A stretch of DNA of 64,000 bases from Trematomus loennbergii (taxonomy: Eukaryota > Chordata > Actinopteri > Perciformes > Nototheniidae): contig JAAOOA010000056.1 in assembly GCA_012861695.1 (NCBI GenBank), forward strand, positions 5,306,707 through 5,370,706. The letters are read 5' to 3'. How positions within the stretch are numbered: position 1 is the stretch's first letter; each line of letters opens with the position of its first letter. Below the pieces are notes generated by a model. The model saw only the letters and a program-made list of their open reading frames with translations. It was not told where the DNA came from and did not search any database. This document shows, piece after piece, positions 49,280 to 61,400 of the stretch. A program made the translations under genes and the position numbers.

Positions 49280-49501
49280 ATAGCACCTCGGCTCCGGCCA
49301 GGTGTCCGTGATCGCGCTGATTAGCCTCTTCAGCTCCACCCCATCGTAAGACCTGCAACACACCTGCACAAAGGCCCTGGGAACGTCACACTCTTCTATA
49401 ACAACAGTTGTAGGTACAGTTCGGTTAGTTAGCGTATAAATATACGGCTGTACCGACGCCATTATAAGACTGATGTTCCGAGAGCGAGCCGAAAAAAGCA
49501 C
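49280..49501 (-). other. Possible minus-strand exon of the THAP element
   Basis: A minus-strand frame with M-A-S-V-Q-P-Y-I-Y near 49461 continues to ...R-A-F-V-Q before a possible GTGTGT donor near 49360. It would be convergent with the THAP gene. The N-terminal style (M-A-x-V-x-P-Y) reminds me of second open frames in some fish transposons, but I recognise no domain. Confidence 0.3.
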
Positions 49502-50465
49502 TGTTAGACATGGGCGGAGCCTCTCTGGTGGTTGACTAATCAGAACAGAGTGGCCGAGCTGACCAATCGGAGCACACTAGGCTCACAGGGAGGGAGGGGC
49601 AAGAGCTCCAACGAGTCATTTAGTGGAGAGAGTGAATACTGCTGAATACACATGCTTTACAGAGATGCTGTATGCGAAACCAATGTGAGTTTGGAAAATT
49701 GCACAGTATAAATCTATTTTAGTATACCTCAACAATGTAATTATGATCAGTGGAAATGGCCATGACATGGGCCCTTTAATACAATAGTACAGACCACTGT
49801 CAAGGACTATAATGAAGGTTTAAGGAGGATCAAGAAAGAGAAAGGAAAAGAGGTTAAAAGACGGAGCGCTGGACGTCAGATAAATCACCAGAAGAAGGCA
49901 GAGAGGAAGTAAACAATAACAAGAACACGGAATGGGCTCTGTAGTTTGTTTAGTATATGGCCGTGTAATAAGCGGATAATGTGCATCGAGGCGAACACCC
50001 GACAGGCTGATCAGGGAACCCGACGCGAAGCGGAGGGATCTTGATGAGCCTGAAGGGTAAACACCAAGTTTACTAATCTACCCGCACAATTTTTCTCTGG
50101 TGTCGGAATGTCTTGCAATGTTTGTCAATTCTTAAAAAACAAAACACAATTTAATTTCGGGTTAAAATGTGTTGTAACTGCGTTACTGAGAATTGTAACG
50201 GGTAATATATTACCCAAATTTCATTAGTAATGCGTTACATTACTTCGTTACAGCAAAAAGTAATACATTACTGTAACTCCGTTACTTTTGCAACGCGTTA
50301 CACCCAACACTGCTGGTTTCAGACAGAGGGTGAAAAGAGGTGCTGCAGCACAGGCAGTTTGAGAAAAATAAAGAGCTTTTTGAACATTAAAGCATGGAGA
50401 CATGTCACACTACTTGGCTCAAAATACAAATATGAACCTGAACATTTGAATAATCTGTCCAACTT

Positions 50466-53400
50466 AACATTCATGTAGTTGTTGTGTCTTGATGGTGATG
50501 TACATTCACGTTGGGCAGATGAGGCCTCAGGCCAGATGCAGTCCGGTGCTCCTATCTCTCTACCACATTGACATCACCAGGTTCTCCGTGCCCACTGTGT
50601 TGGAAACTAAATTTCTCAAGTATAAATGAAGACTTGTTACTGTATTGATTGATGGTGCACTTCAGCAGCAAGGCTAAAATCGATGAGCGCTGCATGGAGT
50701 CTGAAGACAGAGGGCTGGAGACTGAAGCCTGTGATGCTCACCCTCCTGAACACCCCAGAGCTCACTCATAAATAAATGAGGGAGACAGTGCATTTCCTGA
50801 GAAATAGCTCGCTTTGAGGAGGAAGGGCTTCCGTACACCTTAGCACACTGAATCATCCATAGAATAGAAAAAAGCTCATTAAGCTATAAGTTATTCTTCA
50901 CTCCACAGATACACGATAAAGTCCTGTTTTTCATGGAACAGAGAATCCATTAATCAGGAATTAGTTAAACAGGCACTTCATTGCAGCAATAACATTTAGT
51001 GTGAGTGCTTGTGTGTGAGAGTGTGTGTAAGTGTAATTATTCTCACACCCATCATAAAACGGTAAACAGTCTTGCAGAAATTAATTTGGCTTGATAGTTA
51101 CTGAGAGCCGGTAATATAAATTTCTCATCTAATGAGTTTAAGGGAAATTACTTTAAAGGCGTAATGTTAAATAAATCTCAATGGAATAGTTCCAAACAAA
51201 ACGTAATAGGACTTTAGGCCTCTTGGCGGGATACAATAGACCCACATCTTGGTGCAACAATATATTCAGTATTTTTTTATAAACAAACTAATCTTATTGG
51301 GTTTAGTTTTGTTGTGATTTCCTTTATACATTTAGCATGACTCAACTCAAGGGTTGCACTAGTAACAAAAAAACGAATGTCTTTGGCCATAGTAGCTCTG
51401 TGAGGAGTTATGTCAGCTAAATGCTAACATCAGCATGCTAATAGTTCACATAGACAAAATATAAACAGTATATGTGTATCAATTTGGGTTATTAGACAAT
51501 TGGCCTCTTGTCTGTTTAAGACCAGCTTTATGCTTGCCAAAATAATATCCACCCTTTCTATTTGGATGGACAAAACACTTACTTTTAAACATTATGAAAG
51601 ACAGGATTTAAACAGAAGACTGTGTGAACAAGCTTAAACAAATCTGCTAGTGCAAAAATACATGGTATTTAAATATTTATATATTTATGTTATTCATGTG
51701 TTTTGAATGTATTATATGTTCATCCTTGCAATCTTTTTAAAACTCATTATACAAAAATAGATGAACTAATCTAATATACTGTAAGTGCCGGATGACAAAA
51801 GACAGCAACTAAACAAACATCAATTAACTTCAATTTAGCATTTTTAAAGCTACCATTTGTTCCTTTGGAGCTCACAACTGGACCTTCTGTTGTAGACACA
51901 CACACACCCTCCGCCGCCGCCTCAATCCACTGCTGGATTATAGGTCTGAAAGTTCATGATTGAAGCATCTGCATGTAAAATGTTTCTTGCTAATTAGCAA
52001 TTAACACTAAGTACAGCTGCTACTGATGGGATGGGAATGTCATCAGTTTTTCAGGTATGTGGTCCCAAACCAAGGACAAATGAAAAAATATGCCAGATGT
52101 AATGGCGGTGGGTAATCAAAGTTGTTGTTAATTTAACATGGGGACATATGAATACCTATATACTGTATGGACGTCGATCAATTGGCATTTTGTAAAAACA
52201 CAACATTTTACCGCAAAGTACATGACAATCTATCCAATTGAGATATTCCTGTTTTGTGATGGGGGACTGAGGTGCCATCCTCAGTCGAAACTTCTGCATG
52301 AGATTTCCCTTTTAGCTGGTGCATTGAAACATCATACCACCTTTCAGTCAGATGGATTTAATAAAGGCAAGACAACATATTGCGAGATATGAACGCCCCA
52401 GTGGGATTTGCGATGGCCTTTGTTGATAGAGACAGCCCAGTGCGGAAATGTCACCCAGTTAACCTGCTCTATGTGACGAAGCCGATAAGACAAACAGGAA
52501 ATGGCTTTTTATCCGCCTGCTATGCTATATCAATTACGATTTGATATTCATGTGCATGTAGTAAAGTCTCCAGCGTGTGTTTGAATGCTTCGGTGTGATT
52601 TGATTTATTTGAGAAACCAATTTTCAGGGCTTGATATCAAGCAGAGAGCAAAATGGAGAAGCATCGCTTGGAAAAGAGCAGAAACTGCCAGGAAAAGTAG
52701 ACGCATGTGAGAAATGTCAAAATAATAGGTTATTATTTGCACTCAGACTCAGGCTCTGTTCTCCATTTTTCACTGGCTGTCCTATCCCATATGTGTTTTC
52801 AGGAAAAGTGCCCTGTAACCACAGATGAAATGCATTGTGTGCCGAATGTCAGGGCTGAGGGGGAAGAGGCAACACGTTAAAAATGGCTGCTGCCTCCAGA
52901 CATGGCACAAATGGCAGAGATGGTGTCAAGGTGACCTGGCAGTGGAGGAATGACTTTGCATCTCTGTGCAGCACCAGTGTGAAGATGTTACATGTGGCTT
53001 GCGGACAGATGCTCTATTAATTCGAATAATGTCTAATTAGAATAGCAGGGTGAACAAAGCACTAAAAGAATATTCTCTTCTTGTTCTAAAGGACACGGTA
53101 ACATCTTGTTAATCCCAAACAAACAGAAACTACAACACTCTCATTTAATATCTAAAAGTATATGAATATTAGTAGTATTTAAGAGATTACATGGGTTTAA
53201 CATTCTGATTGAAGGTCACTGTAAATACAACAGAACAGCAAATGCACTCCACATTCCTACCTTGATATTGTTGGGATTTTCTTTTCCATCTGAATTTGTT
53301 GCGAGAAAAATATCTTGAACGGTTATTTCATAAGAAAGCAATCACATAGAAGCATTACATGTCATACTGTATCTGACAATCTCAGGGTTCAATCACTGCT

Positions 53401-53576
53401 GGATTGTGTGGGTTTGATTTAGAGCTTTGTCAACAATCAGAGACGTGTAAAGCCCTGAACCCTGCACCATAATCCAGGGGCCAAATACCAACCTATAGCC
53501 TCGAAGTCAAGGACATCAAACAACATCAGAGTTTTATTTCCGTTACTGTAGCGATTCTTGTCACTAAAGGGCCAGT
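50466..53576. other. Unannotated stretch
   Basis: No exon, RNA gene or named element could be supported. Frames up to 84 codons (52138-52392 on +) lack domains. Confidence 0.35.
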
Positions 53577-53908
53577 GTGTACTATTTAGGGGGGCCTGTA
53601 GCCTGTTTGCTATCCTGGCTCCAAAATTGTGTAACAAACTCCATATTGATATAAGGACTGCAGAAAGTCTACACATCTTCTGTCAGAGTGAAATCCCACC
53701 TGTTTCGACTGCACTTAGGCCAATCAATAAAACAAAAAAACATCTCTCTTCTGCACGTAGCACTTAAATTGAAGCTAATGCAGTAGCACTTAAACTGGTG
53801 CACCTGCAGGATTCTTGCTCCTGGGTTTGTTTCTTCATAGTTGAATGCACTTATTGTAAGTCGCTTTGGATAAAGACGTCAGTTAAATGAAATGTAATGT
53901 AATGCATA
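53577..53908 (+). mobile_element. L2/Rex1-like LINE 3' fragment
   Basis: + strand codons read SLFAILAPKLCNKLHIDIRT then A-E-S-L-H-I-F, the conserved C-terminal 'APKLWNxLP..IRTAxSLxxFK' block of fish LINE polyproteins. The 3' end has 'gtaagtcgctttggataaagacgtc' followed by 'aaatgaaatgtaatgtaatg', the usual tail. It is 5'-truncated and out of frame after the first block. Confidence 0.8.
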
Positions 53909-54244
53909 TGGAATATAATATTCATACCTATATTTTGTATAATTGCATAATGAGCTTAAACTAATCATTATGTTTTTGTTACCTTTGAATGATCCCTCAG
54001 TATCTAAGAAGGGAGCTCGTCCAATTTTCTTCACCGCCATGTTTCTACGGTAGCTCAGGATGGACAAACAAAACAGCTCTAGATTGAGTGGCGCAGTGAT
54101 TACGTACTTTTGTAGGCCAACCCGAATGTTAGCATCGCAGGGCGTCAATCGATAAAAAGCATTGAGATTTCCTTGTTGTATTTTGATATAATGCAGAAAA
54201 TAAGCTCTTTGGCCAACACAAGTTTAGGATACCTACACATTTTG

Positions 54245-55180
54245 TTCAAGGCAAGGCAAGGCAAGGCAAGTTTATTTATATAGCACTTTTCTGTACGCGA
54301 CAATTCAAAGTGCTTTACAAAACAAATTAAAATACTTTTAATGAATAAATACAGTAAAAACACATTATATAATGGCATTTTACAACAGGCATTACAAAGC
54401 AAAGATAATAAAATAATAAAAATAACACCACAGGTATATAATACATGTTAAAAGGCATACTGTAGTTCGAATATGAGCAGCTCAATTAAAAGCAGCGGTA
54501 AAGAGATATGTTTTTAGTCTTGATTTAAAAATGGTAAGCGTTTCTGCGGACGTGCATGATTTGGGTAGTTTGTTCCAGAGTGTCGGGCATAATAGCTAAA
54601 TGCTGCCTCTCCATGTTTTGTTGTTACTCTCGGAACCGATAGCAGACCCGTCCCAGAAGACCTGAGGCACCTTGATGGCTCGTAATTGTGTAGGAGTTCA
54701 TCAATATACTTTGGTCCTAAACCATGATTTAAAAACTAGCAATAGTACTTTAAAATCAATTCTTTGGCAGACTGGAAGCCAGTGTAAAGATTTCAGAACC
54801 GGACTGATGTGATCCACTCTTTTAGTGTTAGTGAGGACACGTGCAGCAGCGTTCTGAATCAGCTGCAGCTTTCTGATGGATTTTTTTGTCAGCCCTGTGA
54901 ATACACTATTGCAGTAGTCGAGTCTACTGAAAATAAAAGCATGGACAAGCTTTCTAAGTCCTGTTGTGACATTAGTTTTTTTAATCCTCGATATATTCTT
55001 CAGGTGATAGTATGCAGACCTAATGACTGTTGTAATGTGGCTGTTGAAATTCAGGTCTGAGTCCATCACTACACCTAGATTTCTGGCTTTATTAGTGGTT
55101 TTGTAGTCTGCCGACTGAAGCTCTGCGATTACTTTTAATCGGTCCTTCTTTGCTCCAAAGCAGGATAATGTCGACATACT
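54245..55180 (-). mobile_element. L2/Rex1-like LINE, 5'-truncated
   Basis: The 3' tail, seen on + at 54249-54320, is a (GGCAA)n run then 'gtttatttatatagcacttttctg' and 'caaagtgctttacaaa'. The minus strand encodes ARNLGVVMDSDLNFNSHI, SRLDYCNSVFTGL, KLQLIQNAAARVLTN and HWLPVCQRIDFKVLLLVFK in one frame. After a frameshift near 54735, the following EPSRCLRSSGTGLLSVPRV and KSRLKTYLFTAA appear in other frames. It is a decayed C-terminal RT portion. Confidence 0.85.
54736..55180 (-). pseudogene. LINE polyprotein C-terminal fragment
   Basis: The longest intact piece of the RT C-terminal region, about 150 codons, with the conserved R-L-D-Y-C-N and Q-N-A-A-A-R-V-L blocks characteristic of L2-type elements. 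The catalytic YADD lies upstream of the truncation and is absent. Confidence 0.8.
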
Positions 55181-55234
55181 AACACCACTTTGTGATTTAT
55201 GAAGTGTAAATGCAATCACCAGAAGAAAATAGAA

Positions 55235-55840
55235 CCTTACAGTATAAACAAATTACATTCATGTTTATCGCAGAAGTCTTTTGAGGATATCTCAAAAATA
55301 CTTTCATTTACTGTGAAAGTCTCTCCCCATACTGTATTGCCATATTCGGGTGCCCAGAAGATTACAATAGATACAACTCGAGGCAATTAGATATTCTGGC
55401 TTTTACTTCGCTATTGGCAAGACGACTTCTTCTTATTCACTGGAAATCCAAAAAAGCTCCTTCCAATGCTCAGTGGCTCAGGGATGTTATTTGTTTTCTA
55501 AAACTGGAGAAAATGTAATATTCGTTAAGAGGCAACACCTCTAGGTTTTACACTAAGCACCTTTCCCTCTTTATTATATATTTAGTTTTTTTCTTTGTAC
55601 TGTCTTGTTATTATTTATTTTGGTTTTGTCCTGTTAGTCTGTACAACACTCTCTTAAATGTTGGCTACATGGTCTGTTTTGGTCATGTCAATTGATGTAC
55701 AATAGCAGAGACTAAGCTGAACACTAGTAGCTTTGAACTGTTGAACATTTGTAACTGTGGTTCCTATCAATGTACCAAATGTATTTTCTATATATCTTCA
55801 ATACAAATATATACAAAAAAAATACTTGTGAAACTTGTGT
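55235..55840 (+). mobile_element. L1/Tx1-like LINE 3' end
   Basis: From 55411 the + strand encodes LLARRLLLIHWKSKKAPSNA then Q-W-L-R-D-V, ending at TAA 55516-55518. This is the C terminus of fish L1/Tx1-type RT proteins. About 300 bases of 3' UTR follow, ending in an A-rich 'tatacaaaaaaaatac'. The 5' limit is approximate, and upstream codons are diverged. Confidence 0.7.
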
Positions 55841-58160
55841 CGGCAAGATGACGTTTAGTAGTTTATATGTCTTGTTAGCAACAGCTTTTTTTATGACACA
55901 TATTGCTGAAGTGGGGAATCAATTGAAATATTTTATGTCGTTAAAAAAAAACATGAAAATCTCTCAAGCTTGTGCTAACCCAGCCCTCATTTTAGGTTTC
56001 GAACCAAAATCATGTTAAATCTTTGAACTTGTACCTGTAGGCAACTGTTGTTTTCCAGCATGCTTTTAAAAGTGCGTTAACAAGTCGTTGCCTGAATTTT
56101 GTTGCTCCTAATGTTATTTTATGTGAGGGATGGCCTCTCAGCAAGGCATCGTGCCGGACAATGCCACAACATTACCACACATTACCACGACATTACCACA
56201 TTACCACGACATTACCACTCTTTTGCCCTGGCTGGCTTGTCACTACCGTGTTGCAGAGGCTGTGGTAACCGGAAGGGTGTTTAGTTGGTTGCAATCTATT
56301 ATGTTACCAAATCCTGCACACTGTCGCTTTAAGTCCAAATCTTTGATGGAATGAGGTGTATTAGATTTCCCAGAGGAGGCAGATAGTCGAAGAAGCTGCT
56401 GTCCAGACTGACAGACCACAAAGGAGTCAAGAGGCCGAGTGACTTGCTGTTTAAAATAGCATTTACTGTTTATTGAAGCCACAGTTTTCTGATGAGACCG
56501 TCGTGCTCTCAGTCCTAATTATGTGGAGCTGGAACAGAAGCAAGGGGCAGAAAGGGCTATGGGAGAAAATTAGCTTTAATCAACCCTGGATGCCCTGTAA
56601 CAAAAACAACGCACGCACACATACACAAACAGCCTGCCTGACAGCGAGTCAATACCTGACATTCATCATTTCAGTCCAGGCGGGATTTTTAATTACTGCA
56701 ATGAATTCCCTACATGGCTCCAGTCACCTGCTATCTAAACAGGGTTTATTGTTGAGGTTTTGCTTTGTCTAGACAACATTTAATGGATAAATAGTCAGGG
56801 TGGGTCTGGCTTTGTTCTGCCTTTGGTGAATATAAAGCATATGTATATAAAAAATACAGCCACTGGTCCAGGACTTCTGAGTGAGAACAAAAAGAAAGCC
56901 TTTTTTTATGAAATGTTTTTGTAAAACCGTTTAGCTGTATTATGTCTCCCTGGTGACTGAAATGTGCAAGATGATTATAGACATGGAGCACAGCCAATGT
57001 GCAGGCCCAATTCACCACCAATGCTGTGTGCAAGTCCATGTGAGTGATGCAGAATACATCAGTATGGATGTCACAGTTCCTGAATGACGCAAACCAGCAC
57101 TCTTTGGCACGCCACACATGTATTACTGCATAAAACAGCAATTTGCATATATTACTTGCCTTGGAAGCAGCTCTCCTGCTCACCATTAACACATTATTAC
57201 ACATGATGACTGTTTGATGGCTGTTCTAAGAAAAGTAGAGGGCAAGCAATCACAGTCCCAATTTCTGATACCTTCATCTAATTGATTATATTAAAATGCA
57301 GTCTGTTTTCAATATATTTAGTCATGACCTCTGGTTTATATCATGGCCTTAATTCATTTGAGTGTGTGAGATGTTTAAACAAAGTCTGTAATTAGATTTA
57401 ATGTAAATCCTGCTGCTTGCTGTTGAATGCAATGCATTATTATGGAGACAAGGGTGGGTTTGTGGGATACAGGGACCCCTGCAGGCCAGCTGTTACACTA
57501 CAACCATGAATTAGCGTCCTAGGCAAATACAGTTATTTAATCAAATATTTATTTATTCATGTTAAAAATCTAGTAAAATCAACATACAAACAATTATGTT
57601 TGGCCTTTCTTTTCAAAATGTTTTTATTCATTTTCTTGTTCAACACATAATTCCCACAGATGGGCCGAAACAGTATCACAATGCAGTGAGTTGTGCAACA
57701 TGTAGCATTACATTTTATAAAAAATAAAACACTATGTTTGGCCTTTCAACGTAGCCTAATAAGCTACAGTATGAGAATGTAAAAACAAACATGCCGTTTA
57801 AATAACAAAAAAGTATTAAAAAAACACATAAATGATCATAAAGACAAAATAAAATATAATGAGAAAACATTTGGCGAATTAAATCTTAATAAAAAATACC
57901 TGTATTTATTTTAGCCACTAAGATGCTTTCCTATTTGTTGTACAGTAAAACGTAACTTCAATAATATCTAAAATAATCTACATATTCAATAAAAAATATG
58001 AAAATGACATTTGCCTCATGAGATAAAAAGGTGAACATCACATTCAAAATAAGTTAGTAAGATGTTTTAACATTTAATAATAATTGCATGTGTGCACAAT
58101 TTATAGTATTGGGTTTATGAGCTGTTTATTTAAGTTTGACAGTTGAAATTACAGTAAATG
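55841..58160. other. Unannotated stretch upstream of the hydrolase-like gene
   Basis: A tandem of 'cattaccac(ga)' words lies at about 56164-56217. A 152-codon minus-strand frame (56746-57204) has no domain or splice context. The rest is AT-rich intergenic-looking DNA. Confidence 0.4.
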
Positions 58161-58364
58161 TAAGGTAATTCATGAATAATTACAAAGATGCACTGAAAAT
58201 GGGAGAGTACAAACCGGTCAGAAGGTGCTGTGGTATCTGGACAGCACAACGCGCAAGGGGAAGTTTGTCTCGTGTCGGCTTCTGTACTTACACTTCCAAC
58301 CAGGAAGTCGCTACAATTTCATTCATTCTCTACAGTTTGTGTAGTTTTTACACTTTCTTTCAAA
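58161..58364 (+). promoter_or_regulatory. Putative TATA-less promoter and 5' UTR of the hydrolase-like gene
   Basis: No TATA box lies in range. Two ETS-like cores face each other, ACTTCC at 58292-58297 and GGAAGT at 58303-58308, about 60 bases before the start codon. The segment 58200-58320 is locally richer in CpG than its surroundings. The TSS is not determinable from sequence alone. Confidence 0.4.
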
Positions 58365-58424
58365 ATGCGTAAAAGAACCGAGGCTCAAGCATCCAACAAT
58401 GAACCGGTCAATGCTGATAGAAAG
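58365..58424 (+). CDS. Hydrolase-like gene exon 1
   Basis: Twenty codons from ATG (context CAAAATGC) with a polar, charged N terminus, ending AAAG at a GTAATG donor in phase 0. No in-frame upstream ATG continues into this exon. Confidence 0.75.
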
Positions 58425-61400
58425 GTAATGCAACGTAAACGAGGGCTAGTTTTCTGATAGCTCCTGTGCATGTGACAGGAGATGACTGTTGCTAACATGC
58501 TAACATTAGCTGACTTACTCCAAAAGCTAATATTTAATCTGTTCAGATCCAATGCTGTCCTGCAAATCGTTTTCCTGCTCTCATACTGATGTTGCAGTAC
58601 AAGCTTTATCTTTAATATAACGCTATCTTTAGTATTCGCCAGTGTCCCCTAAAGAGCAGCTGAACCAAATCCCCCTTAAAAATACTGCGATTTTAAAACG
58701 TCTGTGCGGATTTGCATTATACACACATCAAAACATTATTAATTCTGTATTTTTAACAAATCATTAGCGACACTTCTATAATTCGGCATGCTTTTAAACA
58801 ATAGAATAACGACAATATTGCCTATTATGGACAAATCTTCCAGTCAACACACTGTAGTTTACCCTATTGTCCTTAATTAACCTTTGGGTTTTGCTAACAA
58901 ACATCTGTGTTATTGCAGTAGCCTGCTAAAATTGGTAACAGAAATGTCATCAATTAAGTTTACATGTTATATATAAAGATAAGATTTATGTTTGTCAAAT
59001 GTTCTTCTCTTCATAACCAGGATCCCGTTCAGAGACTGCCCAGCCAGGCTAAAGCTGAAGGCAGGGTGTCTTACAGCTCTGTGCTGACTACCATTGGAAA
59101 GTGTTTACTGGTGATCATCTTCATCCCTCCGTTCCTCAACTATGCATCTCTGCAGAGGGAAGGACAGGTGCTCCTGCCTAAAGGTTGTCCTATCAAAAGC
59201 TAACTCAGTCTTTTCTTCTTTCAGTTTGATTGATATTAAAAATATATTAAAAATATAAATATATTAAAAATATAAAATATATAACCTCCATTTGGATATG
59301 TCATTATATTTCTATTGTTCTCAAAGCCAATCGAGACACTTTCTGTGATGCCTAATCTTTCTTTCTTTTTTCCCTCTTGCTTCCAGATGGCCAGATGGTT
59401 GATGTTGGTTTGGGTCAAAAGATGCATCTATTGTGTAAAGGAAAAGGACAACCAGTTGGTAATATATGAATATGTCCTATAACAATATTTTTAATTAAAA
59501 ACTCTCTGCATAAAATGTATTTAAATAATCTTATATTTAACTGGCTGTAGTCCTGTAGTGTGTTATTTGGAACTGTTTATGCACAATCAAACTGGAATAT
59601 TGTGCTTAACTCACTCAGATCGATAACTTCTTTCCATGACATCAAGTGGTGTTGGTGTTGTTAGGAGAAATCACGTATATGTCATAGTTGAGTCACTATG
59701 TTTTGTGTCAATTCATTTTTTAATATATATTACAATCATTGTTATTATTATTATTATTATTTATGTGGTCAAATTCTTCCATGTTTTGTGCTTGAGGACC
59801 CCTCTCAAAATGGGATGATTCATCTCAAAGGTTAAACCCTCTAATTGCATTTTGGAATAAATGTTATGGTCTGGTTTTCATTCAGGTTAAGAAACATAAT
59901 TAATATAGTCGCACAGGATTTGATGTCTGTGATTTATTTTTGTCTCTATGCTTAGCCCACTCTAACGACTTTGTTTTTCTTTCTTTAGTCGTACTTGATG
60001 CACCAACAGGAATGTCCTCAGACGTTTGGTTGCATGTCCAGGAAAGTGTGGCCTCACTAACAATGGTGAGGAAATTACACAACTTCTGTGGACTGTCGAT
60101 TGGCTGTATATTGAAATTATTTTCCAAAACATGATATCTTATTTTTTTTTTACTTTTTCAAAGGGATGATTGTTTTGAAGTGGGTGACTAATTACTGATC
60201 CAAAGGCAGTGTTTTACCTACAGTAGATGGCGGACACTGCTTCAGTTCCGAGAATAAGACAGAGAGTGCTAGCATGGAAGCAAAACAAAGTACTGCTGCT
60301 GTGACGGGGTCCTGGCAAAATGTATTTTAACCACCATAGAAAATAACCACCCCAAAAAAATCAAGTGAACACTATATTAAAAACATTTTGAAAATGTTAC
60401 CTTGCTGTTAGACAGTTATTTCCTATTGGAAAACTTAAGCTTTTATCTAGCTTTTGTTATTTTTCCTCACGGAACGCTTGTTGGTTTTCTGGTCAAATGC
60501 TTCCTTTTATATTTTGTGACTTTGGTTAGGTTATACTTACCAAAGTCACACAATAACACAAACAAACTAACCAATCAAGGCAGTGGTAGACCTTAAACCT
60601 CCTTGTTCTTCAAGGTAAAATCAAGGTTTTTTGTCAATAGGGTTATCAGAGATGTAAAGAACTGCTTCCCTATCAGAAAGGTATCTCTCACATTAATTGT
60701 AGAGGGGATGCAGGCTGATTATTTACACTACATATAGCGTATTCTCGTTTGACTTTCTTTTAGGGGGCTAAATATGTTTTGCTGCTGCCCATCAACTTTA
60801 GTTCAGTGCTTTGCTTCTGTGCCTGTAATCCTCTCTGTTTCTGGGGCATGCCAACTGCCATCTACTGTATGTAATACACTGACTATCTCTGACAACTCCA
60901 CTTCAAAAATTCCAAACAACCCCTTTAAAACGAATGGTAACCGAGCAATATACTGTACCTCAGATGAATGTATCTTACACAGGGGGCATTCAGTCACTGA
61001 CGTTGGTTTTGCCTTTGATCAAGGAAATCCACTGTGGTGAAGTTGTCTAATATCAGTTACTGCTAATGCTGGCACATTGTTTGTCGTCAGGGTTATGTGG
61101 GGACAGTCCTTTAGGTGGCTCGGCCATGTCCTCTTTGCTCAGCAAGGACTCAGTACAGCAGAAAGTCGGGGCTGACAGCCTGCCCCATGTTGTTTGTCTG
61201 AAATGTGACTCAAATTAGGTCAGAGGCTTATTAGGGAAAGGCCTAGATACAACTAAACCACATAAGCAGTTAGAAAAACAAACTTACAGCACTTCCTATT
61301 TTTCAGTGTTTACAGCATCTCATGTGTATGTAGAGCTTTTTTTTTTTAAATATCCCTATACACCTGTTTGTCACACTGCTCAGGTCTGTACCTATGACAG

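Larger units (their letters stand above)
46918..49779 (+). mobile_element. TTAA-flanked element carrying a THAP-domain gene
   Basis: TTAA at 46918-46921 and 49776-49779 borders inverted ends AGGGCCCATGTCATG and its complement. The element encodes a two-exon THAP protein on + and has a possible convergent minus-strand exon near 49500-49350. It sits inside a hAT and in turn contains a 309-bp hAT MITE. THAP domains occur in P-element and some ISL2EU/Harbinger-group transposons; which group this is cannot be settled without the catalytic protein, which I do not see. Confidence 0.75.
46430..50320. mobile_element. hAT-type element, 3.9 kb, 8-bp target duplication CTGGTTTC
   Basis: CTGGTTTC is at 46430-46437 and 50313-50320. 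The element (46438-50312) starts CAGTGTTGGGCAAGTTACTT and ends ACGCGTTACACCCAACACTG, a well-known fish hAT terminus full of 'agtaat' and 'cgttac' words. Own sequence is confined to about 46438-46917 and 49780-50312; the middle is a later insertion. No transposase remains. Confidence 0.9.
45931..50465 (-). mobile_element. Family C MITE, copy 4 (minus), split by nested insertions
   Basis: Reverse-complement family C sequence appears in three separated pieces. 45935-46005 carries GTGCATGTAAATGGTCTGCA. 46314-46437 carries 'attggctagcg', 'gttgaccaatcacaac' and 'ctctggtttc'. 50313-50465 carries the continuing 'cagacagagggtgaaaagaggtgc' and 'aacattaaagcatggagacatgtcac'. The gaps are filled by a MITE at 46006-46313 and a hAT at 46438-50312. 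The outer terminus on the low side is eroded. Confidence 0.7.

Noticed and set aside
56746..57204. 152-codon minus-strand frame
   Set aside because: No domain or splice support, not linked in phase to any neighbour.
58172..58372. Frames overlapping exon 1 of the hydrolase-like gene (58172-58372, 58230-58457)
   Set aside because: They are either in another frame or extend exon 1 upstream without an acceptor; the ATG at 58365 gives the only frame that joins exon 2.
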